From positions 1 through 8,540 of the forward strand of contig CAJOQA010000125.1 of the NCBI GenBank assembly GCA_905236465.1: 8,540 nt of DNA. The letters are read 5' to 3'. Every line of letters begins with the position of its first letter. Position 1 is the first letter of the stretch. The notes below the pieces were generated by a model that was not told the origin of the DNA, did no database searches, and saw only the letters and a program-made list of their open reading frames with translations. The DNA comes from an uncultured Treponema sp. (GTDB taxonomy: Bacteria > Spirochaetota > Spirochaetia > Treponematales > Treponemataceae). The position numbers and the translations under genes were made by a program. This document shows positions 1 to 5,570 of this stretch, in pieces.

Positions 1-289
1 TCTTGGCAAAGGTCATGCCAACTAAAAGAGACCCCATAAGGCCAGGGCGATTTGTTGCGGCAACAGCGTCAACCTCATCTAAAGTCAGATTTGCCTCCTG
101 CAAAGCCTGGCGGACTACAGGAAGAATCCATTCAGCATGTTTTCTGCTTGCAATTTCAGGGACAACCCCCTTGTATATTTGATGGAAGGGAATTTGGGTT
201 GCAACAACATTGCTTAAAATAGTCTTTCCATCTTCTACTATAGCACAGGCGGTTTCATCGCACGAGCTTTCTACACCAAGAACTTTCAT
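1..289 (-). CDS. tsaD: tRNA N6-adenosine threonylcarbamoyltransferase TsaD, N-terminal part (cut by window edge)
   Basis: TsaD (Gcp/Kae1 family) transfers the threonylcarbamoyl group to A37 of ANN-decoding tRNAs, making t6A in the cytoplasm together with TsaB and TsaE. The first 96 residues are visible. They begin MKVLGVESSCDET, the family's N-terminal phosphate-binding strand motif, then HQIYKGVVPEIASRKH (residues 36-51) and RPGLMGSLLVGMTFAK (81-96), which matches the conserved xPGLxGSLLVG segment; the usual GPG is RPG here. The metal-binding HxxxH motif lies beyond the window edge. The start is supported by GGAG seven bases upstream (297-300). It is transcribed away from the envelope gene at 393 and shares a 103-bp intergenic region with it. 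Family assignment is near certain; only the length is unknown. Confidence 0.96.
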   Translation of the reverse strand, partial: MKVLGVESSCDETACAIVEDGKTILSNVVATQIPFHQIYKGVVPEIASRKHAEWILPVVRQALQEANLTLDEVDAVAATNRPGLMGSLLVGMTFAK

Positions 290-296
290 TCTTAAT

Positions 297-300
297 CTCC
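297..300 (-). promoter_or_regulatory. Shine-Dalgarno site of tsaD
   Basis: GGAG on the minus strand, 7 nt before the ATG at 289. It fixes the tsaD start. Confidence 0.75.
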
Positions 301-319
301 AAAAAGAAAAATCTCCTAT

Positions 320-349
320 ATAATACCCCTTTATGCTAACTTTATGCAA
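320..349 (-). promoter_or_regulatory. putative sigma70-type promoter of tsaD
   Basis: On the minus strand TTGCAT (349-344) is followed after 18 nt by TATTAT (325-320), about 30 nt before the start codon. The -10 matches consensus at 5 of 6 bases and the -35 only at 3 of 6 (TTG). The -10 area is a run of alternating T/A, so the exact register is uncertain. The region includes a repeated GCATAA motif described separately. Confidence 0.45.
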
Positions 350-350
350 C
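331..350. repeat. short direct repeat TTATGC, 11-bp spacing
   Basis: TTATGCTAAC (331-340) and TTATGCAAC (342-350) are near-identical copies starting 11 bp apart, about one helical turn. They cover the -35 and spacer of the proposed tsaD promoter and lie just upstream of the promoter of the gene at 393. They could be an operator, but two short AT-rich copies may also arise by chance. Confidence 0.3.
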
Positions 351-355
351 GACTA

Positions 356-384
356 TTGAAGAAAAATCATTCTTAGTTTATTAT
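356..384 (+). promoter_or_regulatory. promoter of the gene at 393, placed for a leaderless mRNA
   Basis: TTGAAG (356-361, 4 of 6 consensus), a 17-nt spacer, and TATTAT (379-384, 5 of 6). The -10 ends 8 nt before the ATG at 393, so transcription should begin at G390 to A393. There is no Shine-Dalgarno sequence before the ATG. Seen directly: the hexamers and spacing. Inferred: the start site. Confidence 0.6.
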
Positions 385-392
385 GTTTAGCT

Positions 393-1466
393 ATGACAAA
401 GTTTACAAAAATCAGTAAGAAAATTAAAATAATATTAATTACCATAGCAATTTTTTGTTTTTTGTACATAATATTGGCATTACGGCCTCTTAGTACAGAG
501 CTTCACTTAACACCTGAATGGACTGAAAATATTTCACACCTTTCTTCGGCAAAAGAAGGAGATGTACCTATACCATTTAAGCTAGGTCAGTCAATGGGCT
601 ATTTTACAGAGGATGGAAGGATAATTTCAAATATAGCCTATCCATTTAAAGCTGCTATTTCTTCTTCATGGTATGCTTCTTATTCTGCAAATAGTTCTTC
701 CACGGACTTTTACAAAAACTCAGGGGAAAAGGCCGGAGTTATAGATGAATACGGATTTCCCTTCTTTGATAAAGACCGTATCTATGTATTTTTGCCAGGT
801 GGCAATTCCTTTGTGCAGTGTGACGCTGAAGGAAAGAGGCTTTGGCTTTACGAAAGCTATGCGCCAATAACAGCTTTTTCTTCTAGTAGCAAGGGAACTG
901 TAGCTGGTTTTGCAGACGGGACCTTGGTTTCTTTTACAAAGGATGGTCAGGTAGACCAAAAGTTCCAACCAGGGGGAAGCAAGTACCCCATTATTGTTGG
1001 GGTTGGAATTTCAGAGGACGGGAATTTAATAGCCTGTGTTAGCGGACAAAACCAGCAGCGCTTTGTGATAGCCGAAAAAAATGGCGGTCATAGCAAGATT
1101 ATTTTCCACGAATGGTTAAATGAAGACAGTAACAGTCAGGAGCTTGTGAAATTCAATAGAAGCGCAAATACTGTTTGGTATGGGTATAAAGGTGGCTTGG
1201 GGATTGTAGATTTAAAAAAACTTAATAGTTACAAAATTCCGCTTAAGGGGACCGTCATTCAAATAGAAGAGGCGGAAAACTCTGATTTTACATACATACT
1301 TAGCAGGGAAAACTCAAAATGCACAGTCACCGTTTTAGAGCCATTTAACCAGGTGGCGGCATCTTTTTCTTTTACCGCCGAATCAGCCTTTATTCAGGTA
1401 AACAAGGACAGTCTTTTTATAGGACGTGACAATAAAATTTCTAGGTTGACGGTTTCACGAAAATAA
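393..1466 (+). CDS. membrane-anchored beta-propeller-like protein of unknown function
   Basis: I do not recognise a named gene. The 357-residue product has a basic N-terminus and one hydrophobic helix (about residues 12-30, IILITIAIFCFLYIILAL), then a long soluble part probably outside the cytoplasmic membrane. There is no lipobox and no clear cleavage site, so an uncleaved anchor is likely. Residues 65-355 contain recurring short beta-strand/turn units of the form hydrophobic strand, then xDGxxxx or xEGKRLW (TEDGRII 72-78, DAEGKRLWLY 144-153, FADGTLVSFTKDGQV 173-187, SEDGNLIACV 207-216), as in WD40/PQQ-like propellers; no canonical WD or AxDxxTGxxxW repeat stands out. It is followed after 9 bp by a secreted LytM-like gene, so the pair is probably one envelope operon. 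A BamB-like scaffold role is possible but unproven. The start lacks a Shine-Dalgarno site. Confidence 0.8.
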   Translation: MTKFTKISKKIKIILITIAIFCFLYIILALRPLSTELHLTPEWTENISHLSSAKEGDVPIPFKLGQSMGYFTEDGRIISNIAYPFKAAISSSWYASYSANSSSTDFYKNSGEKAGVIDEYGFPFFDKDRIYVFLPGGNSFVQCDAEGKRLWLYESYAPITAFSSSSKGTVAGFADGTLVSFTKDGQVDQKFQPGGSKYPIIVGVGISEDGNLIACVSGQNQQRFVIAEKNGGHSKIIFHEWLNEDSNSQELVKFNRSANTVWYGYKGGLGIVDLKKLNSYKIPLKGTVIQIEEAENSDFTYILSRENSKCTVTVLEPFNQVAASFSFTAESAFIQVNKDSLFIGRDNKISRLTVSRK

Positions 1467-1470
1467 GGAG
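1465..1470 (+). promoter_or_regulatory. Shine-Dalgarno site overlapping the upstream stop codon
   Basis: AAGGAG lies 5 nt before the ATG at 1476 and overlaps the TAA (1464-1466) of the upstream gene. This suggests one mRNA with translational coupling. Confidence 0.8.
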
Positions 1471-1475
1471 AGATT

Positions 1476-2351
1476 ATGAAAAAAATGAAAATTGTAGCTT
1501 TAGCTTTAGCCACTTCCCTTGCAATTTCAGGAGGGCTTTTTGCCTTTAACTGGCCACAGGAAGAAACTTCTTCAGATTCTTTTAAGTCATATTTTGGGGA
1601 ATTTAGGGGTGGAACTATAAATTCTTCCTTGATTTTTAAGGATTCTGCTCAAATTAAGGCTGCAGACACAGGGAATGTACTGTTAGTTCTTTCTGACCAT
1701 ACAAATTCATTTGGTTGGTTTGAATCGACTTTGGGAACTGCGATAATACTGGGGCATGAGGATCAGAGGGAAACTGTTTATGCAAATCTTGACGATGAAA
1801 AACTGCCCTCTTACATTTCTAGCACTGACACTGTTACAGAAGGAACCGTGTTGGGAGTAAGCGGGAATTCTGGCTGGCAAGACGGGATAAGCGGCTTGGA
1901 ATTTCAAGTTTTGGATACAAAGAGCTCAATCGCAGTAAACCCAAGAATGTTAGTTTCAAAGTCTGGAGCAGAGCTTCCCTTCAAGATGGGCTATATCACT
2001 TTGGACGATGAAAACGGAGTAACCCACAATCTTATAAACGAAAGATATTTAAGGGCAGGAACCTATTACATCTACAAGAGCCGAACGGATGCCGCTATGC
2101 CCTTTAGAACCTTAGTTTCTATAAATGGGGCTACTGTTGAACGGATAAATTACGACACCTTAAAGGATAAATCTGGCCGCCTTTGCGTGGTTGGAGCTTC
2201 TATGTACCCTGTAGAATTAATGTACCCGGATAGCAACCGAATGCTTTTAGGCAAAATAGCATTACCATCAGGGCACGTGGGACTTTCTGTTACCATTATC
2301 AACATTCAAAATGAAGCTGATAGCGTAACTTATAATCTTGAGGTAAACTAG
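1476..2351 (+). CDS. secreted protein with degenerate (catalytically dead) LytM/M23 domain
   Basis: The 291-residue product has a signal peptide (MKKMK, then a hydrophobic core, likely cut after LFA at residue 23). Residues 45-160 follow the order of a LytM/M23 peptidase fold: KAADTGNVLLV (61-71) resembles the entry strand, GTAIILGHEDQRETVYANL (87-105) corresponds to the family's ViIxHxxGxxTxYaHL, then VTEGTVLGVSGNSG (120-133) and ISGLEFQVLD (138-147), where active enzymes have HLHFE. The zinc ligands are gone: the HxH pair is replaced by G140/E142, YAHL is YANL (N104), and the first HxxxD motif is absent. Only H94 remains. It is therefore unlikely to cut peptidoglycan and may regulate or bind instead, as EnvC- and NlpD-type proteins do. 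The C-terminal 130 residues are not recognised. It is co-transcribed with the upstream propeller-like gene, and its TAG shares a CTAG with the mnmA stop. Confidence 0.75.
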   Translation: MKKMKIVALALATSLAISGGLFAFNWPQEETSSDSFKSYFGEFRGGTINSSLIFKDSAQIKAADTGNVLLVLSDHTNSFGWFESTLGTAIILGHEDQRETVYANLDDEKLPSYISSTDTVTEGTVLGVSGNSGWQDGISGLEFQVLDTKSSIAVNPRMLVSKSGAELPFKMGYITLDDENGVTHNLINERYLRAGTYYIYKSRTDAAMPFRTLVSINGATVERINYDTLKDKSGRLCVVGASMYPVELMYPDSNRMLLGKIALPSGHVGLSVTIINIQNEADSVTYNLEVN

Positions 2352-3556
2352 AGGCTTTTTAAGGCTTTACTTATGATGCCACCGCCACAGACTATGTTAT
2401 CCTTGTAAAAGACAACTGACTGGCCTGGGGCAACAGCCCTTTGCTCTTGCTCGAAGGTTACCAGGTATGGCTTTCCAACAAAAGTCTCCCCTGGACCTGG
2501 AATATAGGGGGAAAGCTTTGCAGTTACAGGCCTGGAAGCTAAGCGGATTTTTACCTGGGCTGTAAAACTTGTGTTTGGGTCGTAGGCTGCAGGCCAAACT
2601 ATATCATCTGCAATAAGACCTTGGCAGAACAAATCTGAATCCTTGCCAAGTACTACAAGATTTTTTTCCTTGTCAATAGCGGCCACATACAGTGGCTCTT
2701 TTGCGCTGACTCCCAGCCCCCTTCTTTGGCCAATAGTATAGTGCTCTATGCCCCTATGCTTGCCTAAGACATGACCGTCTAAGTCAATTATATCTCCTGG
2801 AATGGAGGGTTTGTCGCTAAAAATATAGTCTAGATAGGGCTCGGGGATAAAATCCTGGCTTTCTTCTCGGTCTGCGGCCTTTAACTTGTGCTCTCTAGCA
2901 AAGGCAAAGACTTCTTTTTTTGTCATAGAAGCTAAGGGAAAGCGTACTTTTTCCAAAGTTTCTGAAGGTATGCGGTAGAGAAAATAGGCCTGATCCTTTG
3001 TGGAATCAAATGCACCTGCTATTTGGGGTGGGCAGGCTTTTCCTTCAGGGCTGTCACTTGCCTGGCTACCATATAAAGAAGCAATAGTTTGCTGACCACG
3101 GACAAGCTTTGCATAATGACCCGTACAAAAATAGTCGTATTCAATACCAATTTTTTCTATGCCAGCTAAGAGAGCACCAAACTTTATGAAGCGGTTACAC
3201 CTGATACAGGGGTTGGGGGTTCTACCAGCCCTATATTCGGCTTTAAAATAATCAAGGACCTGTTCCTGATAAGCTTCTTTTACATCTATAACATAATAGG
3301 GAATATCATGGTCTTTACAAAAGGCCCTGCAATCTTCTATATCAGCTTCTTCACCAGGCCCATAGCAACTGTCATGCAACACAACTGTCTGCGGTAATTG
3401 AGGCAAGTCATTTTTCCAAAGAGCCATTGTAACACCTGTAACTATACAGCCCCTTTCCTTGAGCATCAGTATAGTTACAGTTGAATCAACTCCTCCAGAA
3501 AGACCGACAACTACCCTGTCGCCGGCCTTTGGCATTTGCAAGTCTGTATAAATCAT
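2348..3556 (-). CDS. mnmA: tRNA-specific 2-thiouridylase MnmA
   Basis: MnmA activates U34 of tRNA-Lys, -Glu and -Gln with ATP and inserts sulfur to give s2U34 in the cytoplasm. Visible motifs in the 402 residues: the PP-loop SGGVDS (20-25), TPNPCIRCNRFIKFG (113-127) with the first catalytic cysteine as C120, TGHYAK (145-150), KDQAYFLY (187-194), IGQRRGLG (275-282) and APGQS (376-380). The usual second cysteine, in ESQxICF, is missing: the sequence reads ESQDFIPEP (232-240), as if the two residues IC were deleted. An extra segment of about 25 residues (154-180) helps explain why it is longer than the usual 360-370. The start is uncertain: ATG 3556 has no Shine-Dalgarno site, and Met8 (3535) would give the more typical N-terminus. 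It lies 27 bp downstream of the NYN gene, probably in one operon, with a possible internal promoter. Confidence 0.94.
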   Translation of the reverse strand: MIYTDLQMPKAGDRVVVGLSGGVDSTVTILMLKERGCIVTGVTMALWKNDLPQLPQTVVLHDSCYGPGEEADIEDCRAFCKDHDIPYYVIDVKEAYQEQVLDYFKAEYRAGRTPNPCIRCNRFIKFGALLAGIEKIGIEYDYFCTGHYAKLVRGQQTIASLYGSQASDSPEGKACPPQIAGAFDSTKDQAYFLYRIPSETLEKVRFPLASMTKKEVFAFAREHKLKAADREESQDFIPEPYLDYIFSDKPSIPGDIIDLDGHVLGKHRGIEHYTIGQRRGLGVSAKEPLYVAAIDKEKNLVVLGKDSDLFCQGLIADDIVWPAAYDPNTSFTAQVKIRLASRPVTAKLSPYIPGPGETFVGKPYLVTFEQEQRAVAPGQSVVFYKDNIVCGGGIISKALKSL

Positions 3557-3562
3557 GCAAGT

Positions 3563-3568
3563 AGTATA
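3563..3568 (-). promoter_or_regulatory. possible -10 box directly before mnmA
   Basis: TATACT on the minus strand, 6 nt before ATG 3556. A start site here would fall on the ATG itself, giving a leaderless message. The base 17 nt upstream offers only a poor -35 (TGGAAT, inside the end of the NYN gene), so this is weaker than the promoters at 393 and 6550. Confidence 0.3.
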
Positions 3569-3583
3569 CAGAAAAGAAGACTT

Positions 3584-4504
3584 TTATTCCATAGTCTTTA
3601 TACGGACTTTTTTTGCATTAGGATTAGAATCATCAATTTCAATCCTATTGCGGAAAGAAAACATAATAGTTCTAAGCAAGCTGCCATGACGGGGTCTGTG
3701 ACTTAACGTAAAGAGCTTTTCTCCAACCTGGTTTACTAAGACAAAATCATTTCTACCGCTGCACTTGTCTGCCTGGACTTTTTTTATAGCGCTTTCAACT
3801 TCAGGCCAGTTAAGGCTTTCATCTGAATCATAGGGCTCAGAAAACTGAACGGGACGAGATACAGGCGTGGAGGCTTCCTGTAAATCAGGAGGGCAATCAG
3901 AAAAAATTGACTTTATTTTTTCATCTACCCTTTCGTCAATTAGATGCTGGATGTTCTCCCTCATATTGGAACTTTCAAGCAAATTCTGAGCGGTTCTCGT
4001 ACGACCTAGCCCTAAAGACTGCTCTTCAAAATCAATATAAAGGACAAAAATCTTTACGCCTTCTTTTTTTAAATTTTCAATCAGGGGAACAAAATCAGAA
4101 TCACCCGCTAAAAGAACTAAATAATCGTACTTATCATCCTTTGCAGCATAATAATCTTTTGTTGCGAAAAAAACAAGATTTGTGTCTACAGCATCCTCTT
4201 TAAAGCCTCCATTATCTAACTTTTTTAATAAGGTTGTCCTGTGGGTAATGCCGGCCATGTTCATTGAATTAGTCAAAAAATCCCTTGACTTATTGTTTGA
4301 AACATAATCGGTCCCCAAAAAACACTGGGCTTCTATCTTGCAGAATTGGATTGAAGGGTTACTTGCTATTATTTTATCTTTGATAAAATTAAGCAACATT
4401 TCCCAATTGATAATCTTCTTGTACTTTTTTACAAGGTAGGAATGTATATGAAAGGTAAAATTCCCATCAATATACACATTTGCAATAACTTTTCCATCGC
4501 TCAT
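3584..4504 (-). CDS. NYN-domain (PIN-like) putative ribonuclease with OST-HTH-like C-terminus
   Basis: The 306-residue product starts with a NYN/LabA-like PIN-fold domain (about 5-165): VYIDGNFTF (10-18) carries the first acidic residue D13, KEDAVDTNLV (102-111) gives D104/D107, and LLAGDSDFVPLIE (131-143) is the family's SGDxDFxPL motif with D135/D137. These acidic residues bind the metal in family nucleases, so RNA cleavage is plausible. After a linker rich in S, P, E and D (about 200-230), residues 233-303 (NDFVLVNQVGEKL, then a basic RHGSLLRTI helix and a terminal KKVRIK strand) resemble an OST-HTH/LOTUS RNA-binding domain; that part is a weaker inference. ATG 4504 is chosen because AAGAGG lies 8 nt upstream. 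The longer GTG form (from 4546) lacks such a site and adds 14 unconserved residues. It precedes mnmA by 27 bp and is divergent from a tRNA gene, which hints at a role in tRNA or RNA metabolism. The RNA target is unknown. Confidence 0.85.
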   Translation of the reverse strand: MSDGKVIANVYIDGNFTFHIHSYLVKKYKKIINWEMLLNFIKDKIIASNPSIQFCKIEAQCFLGTDYVSNNKSRDFLTNSMNMAGITHRTTLLKKLDNGGFKEDAVDTNLVFFATKDYYAAKDDKYDYLVLLAGDSDFVPLIENLKKEGVKIFVLYIDFEEQSLGLGRTRTAQNLLESSNMRENIQHLIDERVDEKIKSIFSDCPPDLQEASTPVSRPVQFSEPYDSDESLNWPEVESAIKKVQADKCSGRNDFVLVNQVGEKLFTLSHRPRHGSLLRTIMFSFRNRIEIDDSNPNAKKVRIKTME

Positions 4505-4512
4505 CGATATAA

Positions 4513-4518
4513 CCTCTT
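4513..4518 (-). promoter_or_regulatory. Shine-Dalgarno site that sets the NYN gene start
   Basis: AAGAGG on the minus strand, 8 nt before ATG 4504. It decides for this start over the upstream in-frame GTG at 4546. Confidence 0.7.
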
Positions 4519-4563
4519 GCGAAAAAATTGCGAATTCTTTCAGCACTTAGAATCGCACCGTAT

Positions 4564-4591
4564 ATTATAACATAATTAGTAAAAATAACAA
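4564..4591 (-). promoter_or_regulatory. promoter of the NYN-mnmA operon
   Basis: On the minus strand TTGTTA (4591-4586), a 16-nt spacer, and a perfect TATAAT (4569-4564) preceded by TGT, an extended -10. The expected start near 4557 gives a leader of about 52 nt to ATG 4504. Confidence 0.65.
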
Positions 4592-4644
4592 GGGCACCTC
4601 AAAAAACTTGCAGTCGCCCACCTTTTTCGCGGCGAACACACGGC

Positions 4645-4673
4645 TTGACAAAAAAAAGGTCTAGGTCTATAGT
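4645..4673 (+). promoter_or_regulatory. strong sigma70 promoter of tRNA-Val
   Basis: A perfect TTGACA (4645-4650), a 17-nt spacer and TATAGT (4668-4673, 5 of 6). Initiation near 4680 leaves a 5' leader of about 4-5 nt before the tRNA. This is the best promoter in the window and probably also feeds the SDR gene. Confidence 0.85.
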
Positions 4674-4681
4674 AGTACTAT
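4669..4681. repeat. 13-bp palindrome over the tRNA promoter start
   Basis: ATAGTA-G-TACTAT is a perfect inverted repeat (6-bp arms, 1-bp centre) that covers most of the -10 box and the expected start site. It may be an operator or a coincidence of -10-like sequence. Confidence 0.35.
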
Positions 4682-4684
4682 CTA

Positions 4685-4756
4685 GCTCGCTTAACTCAGT
4701 GGTAGAGTGCCACCTTCACACGGTGGAAGTCGTTGGTTCAAATCCAACAGCGAGCA
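4685..4756 (+). tRNA. tRNA-Val (anticodon CAC)
   Basis: A complete 72-nt cloverleaf can be drawn. The acceptor stem GCTCGCT (4685-4691) pairs with AGCGAGC (4749-4755) at all 7 positions. The D stem is ACTC/GAGT with GG in the loop. The anticodon stem CCACC (4710-4714) pairs with GGTGG (4722-4726) around loop TTCACAC, giving anticodon CAC (4717-4719), which reads the valine codon GTG. The T arm is GTTGG/CCAAC with loop TTCAAAT. The discriminator is A4756. The CCA end is not encoded (TTTTTT follows), so a CCA-adding enzyme is needed. The downstream SDR start codon lies 9 nt after the tRNA. Confidence 0.97.
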
Positions 4757-4762
4757 TTTTTT
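4757..4762 (+). other. T-run between tRNA-Val and the SDR start codon
   Basis: Six T follow the discriminator base. With the GC-containing acceptor/T arm just before it, this could act as a weak intrinsic terminator for the tRNA, or it is simply the trailer removed by RNase Z. If termination is only partial, the rest of the transcripts would carry the SDR gene. Confidence 0.35.
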
Positions 4763-4765
4763 ATT

Positions 4766-5566
4766 ATGAAACGTATTACTATTGTCACAGGGGCATCCTC
4801 CGGTATGGGTGTCTGTTTCGCAAGGCAGTTGGCAAAAGAAAGCCAAGACGATGAAATTTGGCTCTTAGCTAGAAGAAGGGACCGCCTTGAAGAAACAAAG
4901 AGTCTTATTGAGAATGACAGTTCATCTTTTCCTAAGGTAAGAATATTTGAAGTTGATTTATGTGGGCAAAGCGGAGCTTTACAGGTAAAAAAACTTTTAG
5001 ATGAAGAAAAAGCTGAATGTGGGGAAATAGAAATATCTGTTCTTGTAAACAATGCGGGCTTTGGAACTTACGGGGAATTTTCGGCCACAGACCCAGTTAG
5101 GGAAATGGACATGATAGACACTGACTGCACTTCCCTTACGGGGCTTACCGGTTTTGCCCTGCCCTACATGAAAAAAGGTTCAAGGATAATAAACACTGCA
5201 AGCCTGGCATCTTTTTGTCCGCTGGGGAATTTTGCAGTTTACGCGGCCTGCAAAGCTTATGTCTTATCGTTTAGCGTTGCGCTTGCAGCTGAGTTAAAGG
5301 ACAGGGGGATAAGTGTTACTGCCTTGTGCCCAGGTCCTGTTAGTACAGAGTTTGCAAATGTTGCCTCTAAGGGGGCAAGAAAAGAAGTACGGCACGGTCT
5401 TTCTGCAGAGAAAACAGTTGCCCACTGCCTAAAAGCTTCTCGTAAGGGAAAGCTTTATTCTATGTGGGCTTTTAAGTGGCGTTTTAAGGCTGTGGCATCA
5501 AAGATCTTGGGAAGATACATGATCGCACGGTTCACTTACAAGTATTGCAAAAGACCTAGCAATTAA
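4766..5566 (+). CDS. classical short-chain dehydrogenase/reductase (SDR)
   Basis: The 266-residue cytoplasmic protein is an NAD(P)-dependent oxidoreductase of the classical SDR family; its substrate is not apparent. The Rossmann motif TGASSGMG spans residues 8-15. ARRRDRL (35-41) after the second beta strand has arginines often linked to NADP(H) preference. NNAG is at 95-98, the catalytic serine is probably S146 (NTASLAS), YAACK gives Y159 and K163, and PGPVST (189-194) is the usual loop after beta 6. The tetrad asparagine is apparently replaced by aspartate (D120 in DTDCTSLTGL). The C-terminal 40 residues are basic and partly hydrophobic. ATG 4766 is chosen because the longer form starts at a TTG inside the tRNA. 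No Shine-Dalgarno site or separate promoter is visible, so it probably depends on tRNA-Val transcription. It converges on the regulator gene with a 4-bp gap. Confidence 0.9.
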   Translation: MKRITIVTGASSGMGVCFARQLAKESQDDEIWLLARRRDRLEETKSLIENDSSSFPKVRIFEVDLCGQSGALQVKKLLDEEKAECGEIEISVLVNNAGFGTYGEFSATDPVREMDMIDTDCTSLTGLTGFALPYMKKGSRIINTASLASFCPLGNFAVYAACKAYVLSFSVALAAELKDRGISVTALCPGPVSTEFANVASKGARKEVRHGLSAEKTVAHCLKASRKGKLYSMWAFKWRFKAVASKILGRYMIARFTYKYCKRPSN

Positions 5567-5570
5567 GGGT

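Noticed and set aside
319..324. TATAAT as -10 box for the plus-strand gene at 393
   Set aside because: It would need a -35 at about 296-301 (TCTCCA), a very poor match; TTGAAG-17-TATTAT further down is better. The same bases probably serve tsaD on the other strand.
720..968. Minus-strand reading frames inside the envelope genes (also 1707-1907)
   Set aside because: Shadow frames of well-supported plus-strand genes, with no ribosome site or recognisable domain.
2351..2372. Repeated AGGCTTT near the mnmA 3' end as a terminator
   Set aside because: The copies are direct, not inverted, so no hairpin forms; they lie within the mnmA coding sequence.
3907..4203. Plus-strand frames inside the NYN, symporter and other minus-strand genes (also 7523-7714 and 8177-8473)
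   Set aside because: Antisense shadows of genes with clear family motifs.
4505..4546. Longer NYN protein from GTG 4546
   Set aside because: No Shine-Dalgarno site before the GTG; AAGAGG at 4513-4518 points to ATG 4504, where the conserved domain begins.
4592..4636. Hairpin or small RNA between the NYN and tRNA promoters (GGGC/GCCC, and TTCGC-G-GCGAA)
   Set aside because: The arms are only 4-5 bp and not arranged as a terminator. The segment lies between two divergent promoters, and I see nothing to support an RNA gene.
4733..4765. SDR start at TTG 4733
   Set aside because: It would begin inside the T arm of the tRNA; ATG 4766 gives the normal SDR N-terminus (MKRITIVTGASSGMG).
4645..4854. 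Small reading frame across the tRNA promoter and tRNA-Val
   Set aside because: It runs through the -35 box, the tRNA and the SDR start in another frame, so it is not a gene.
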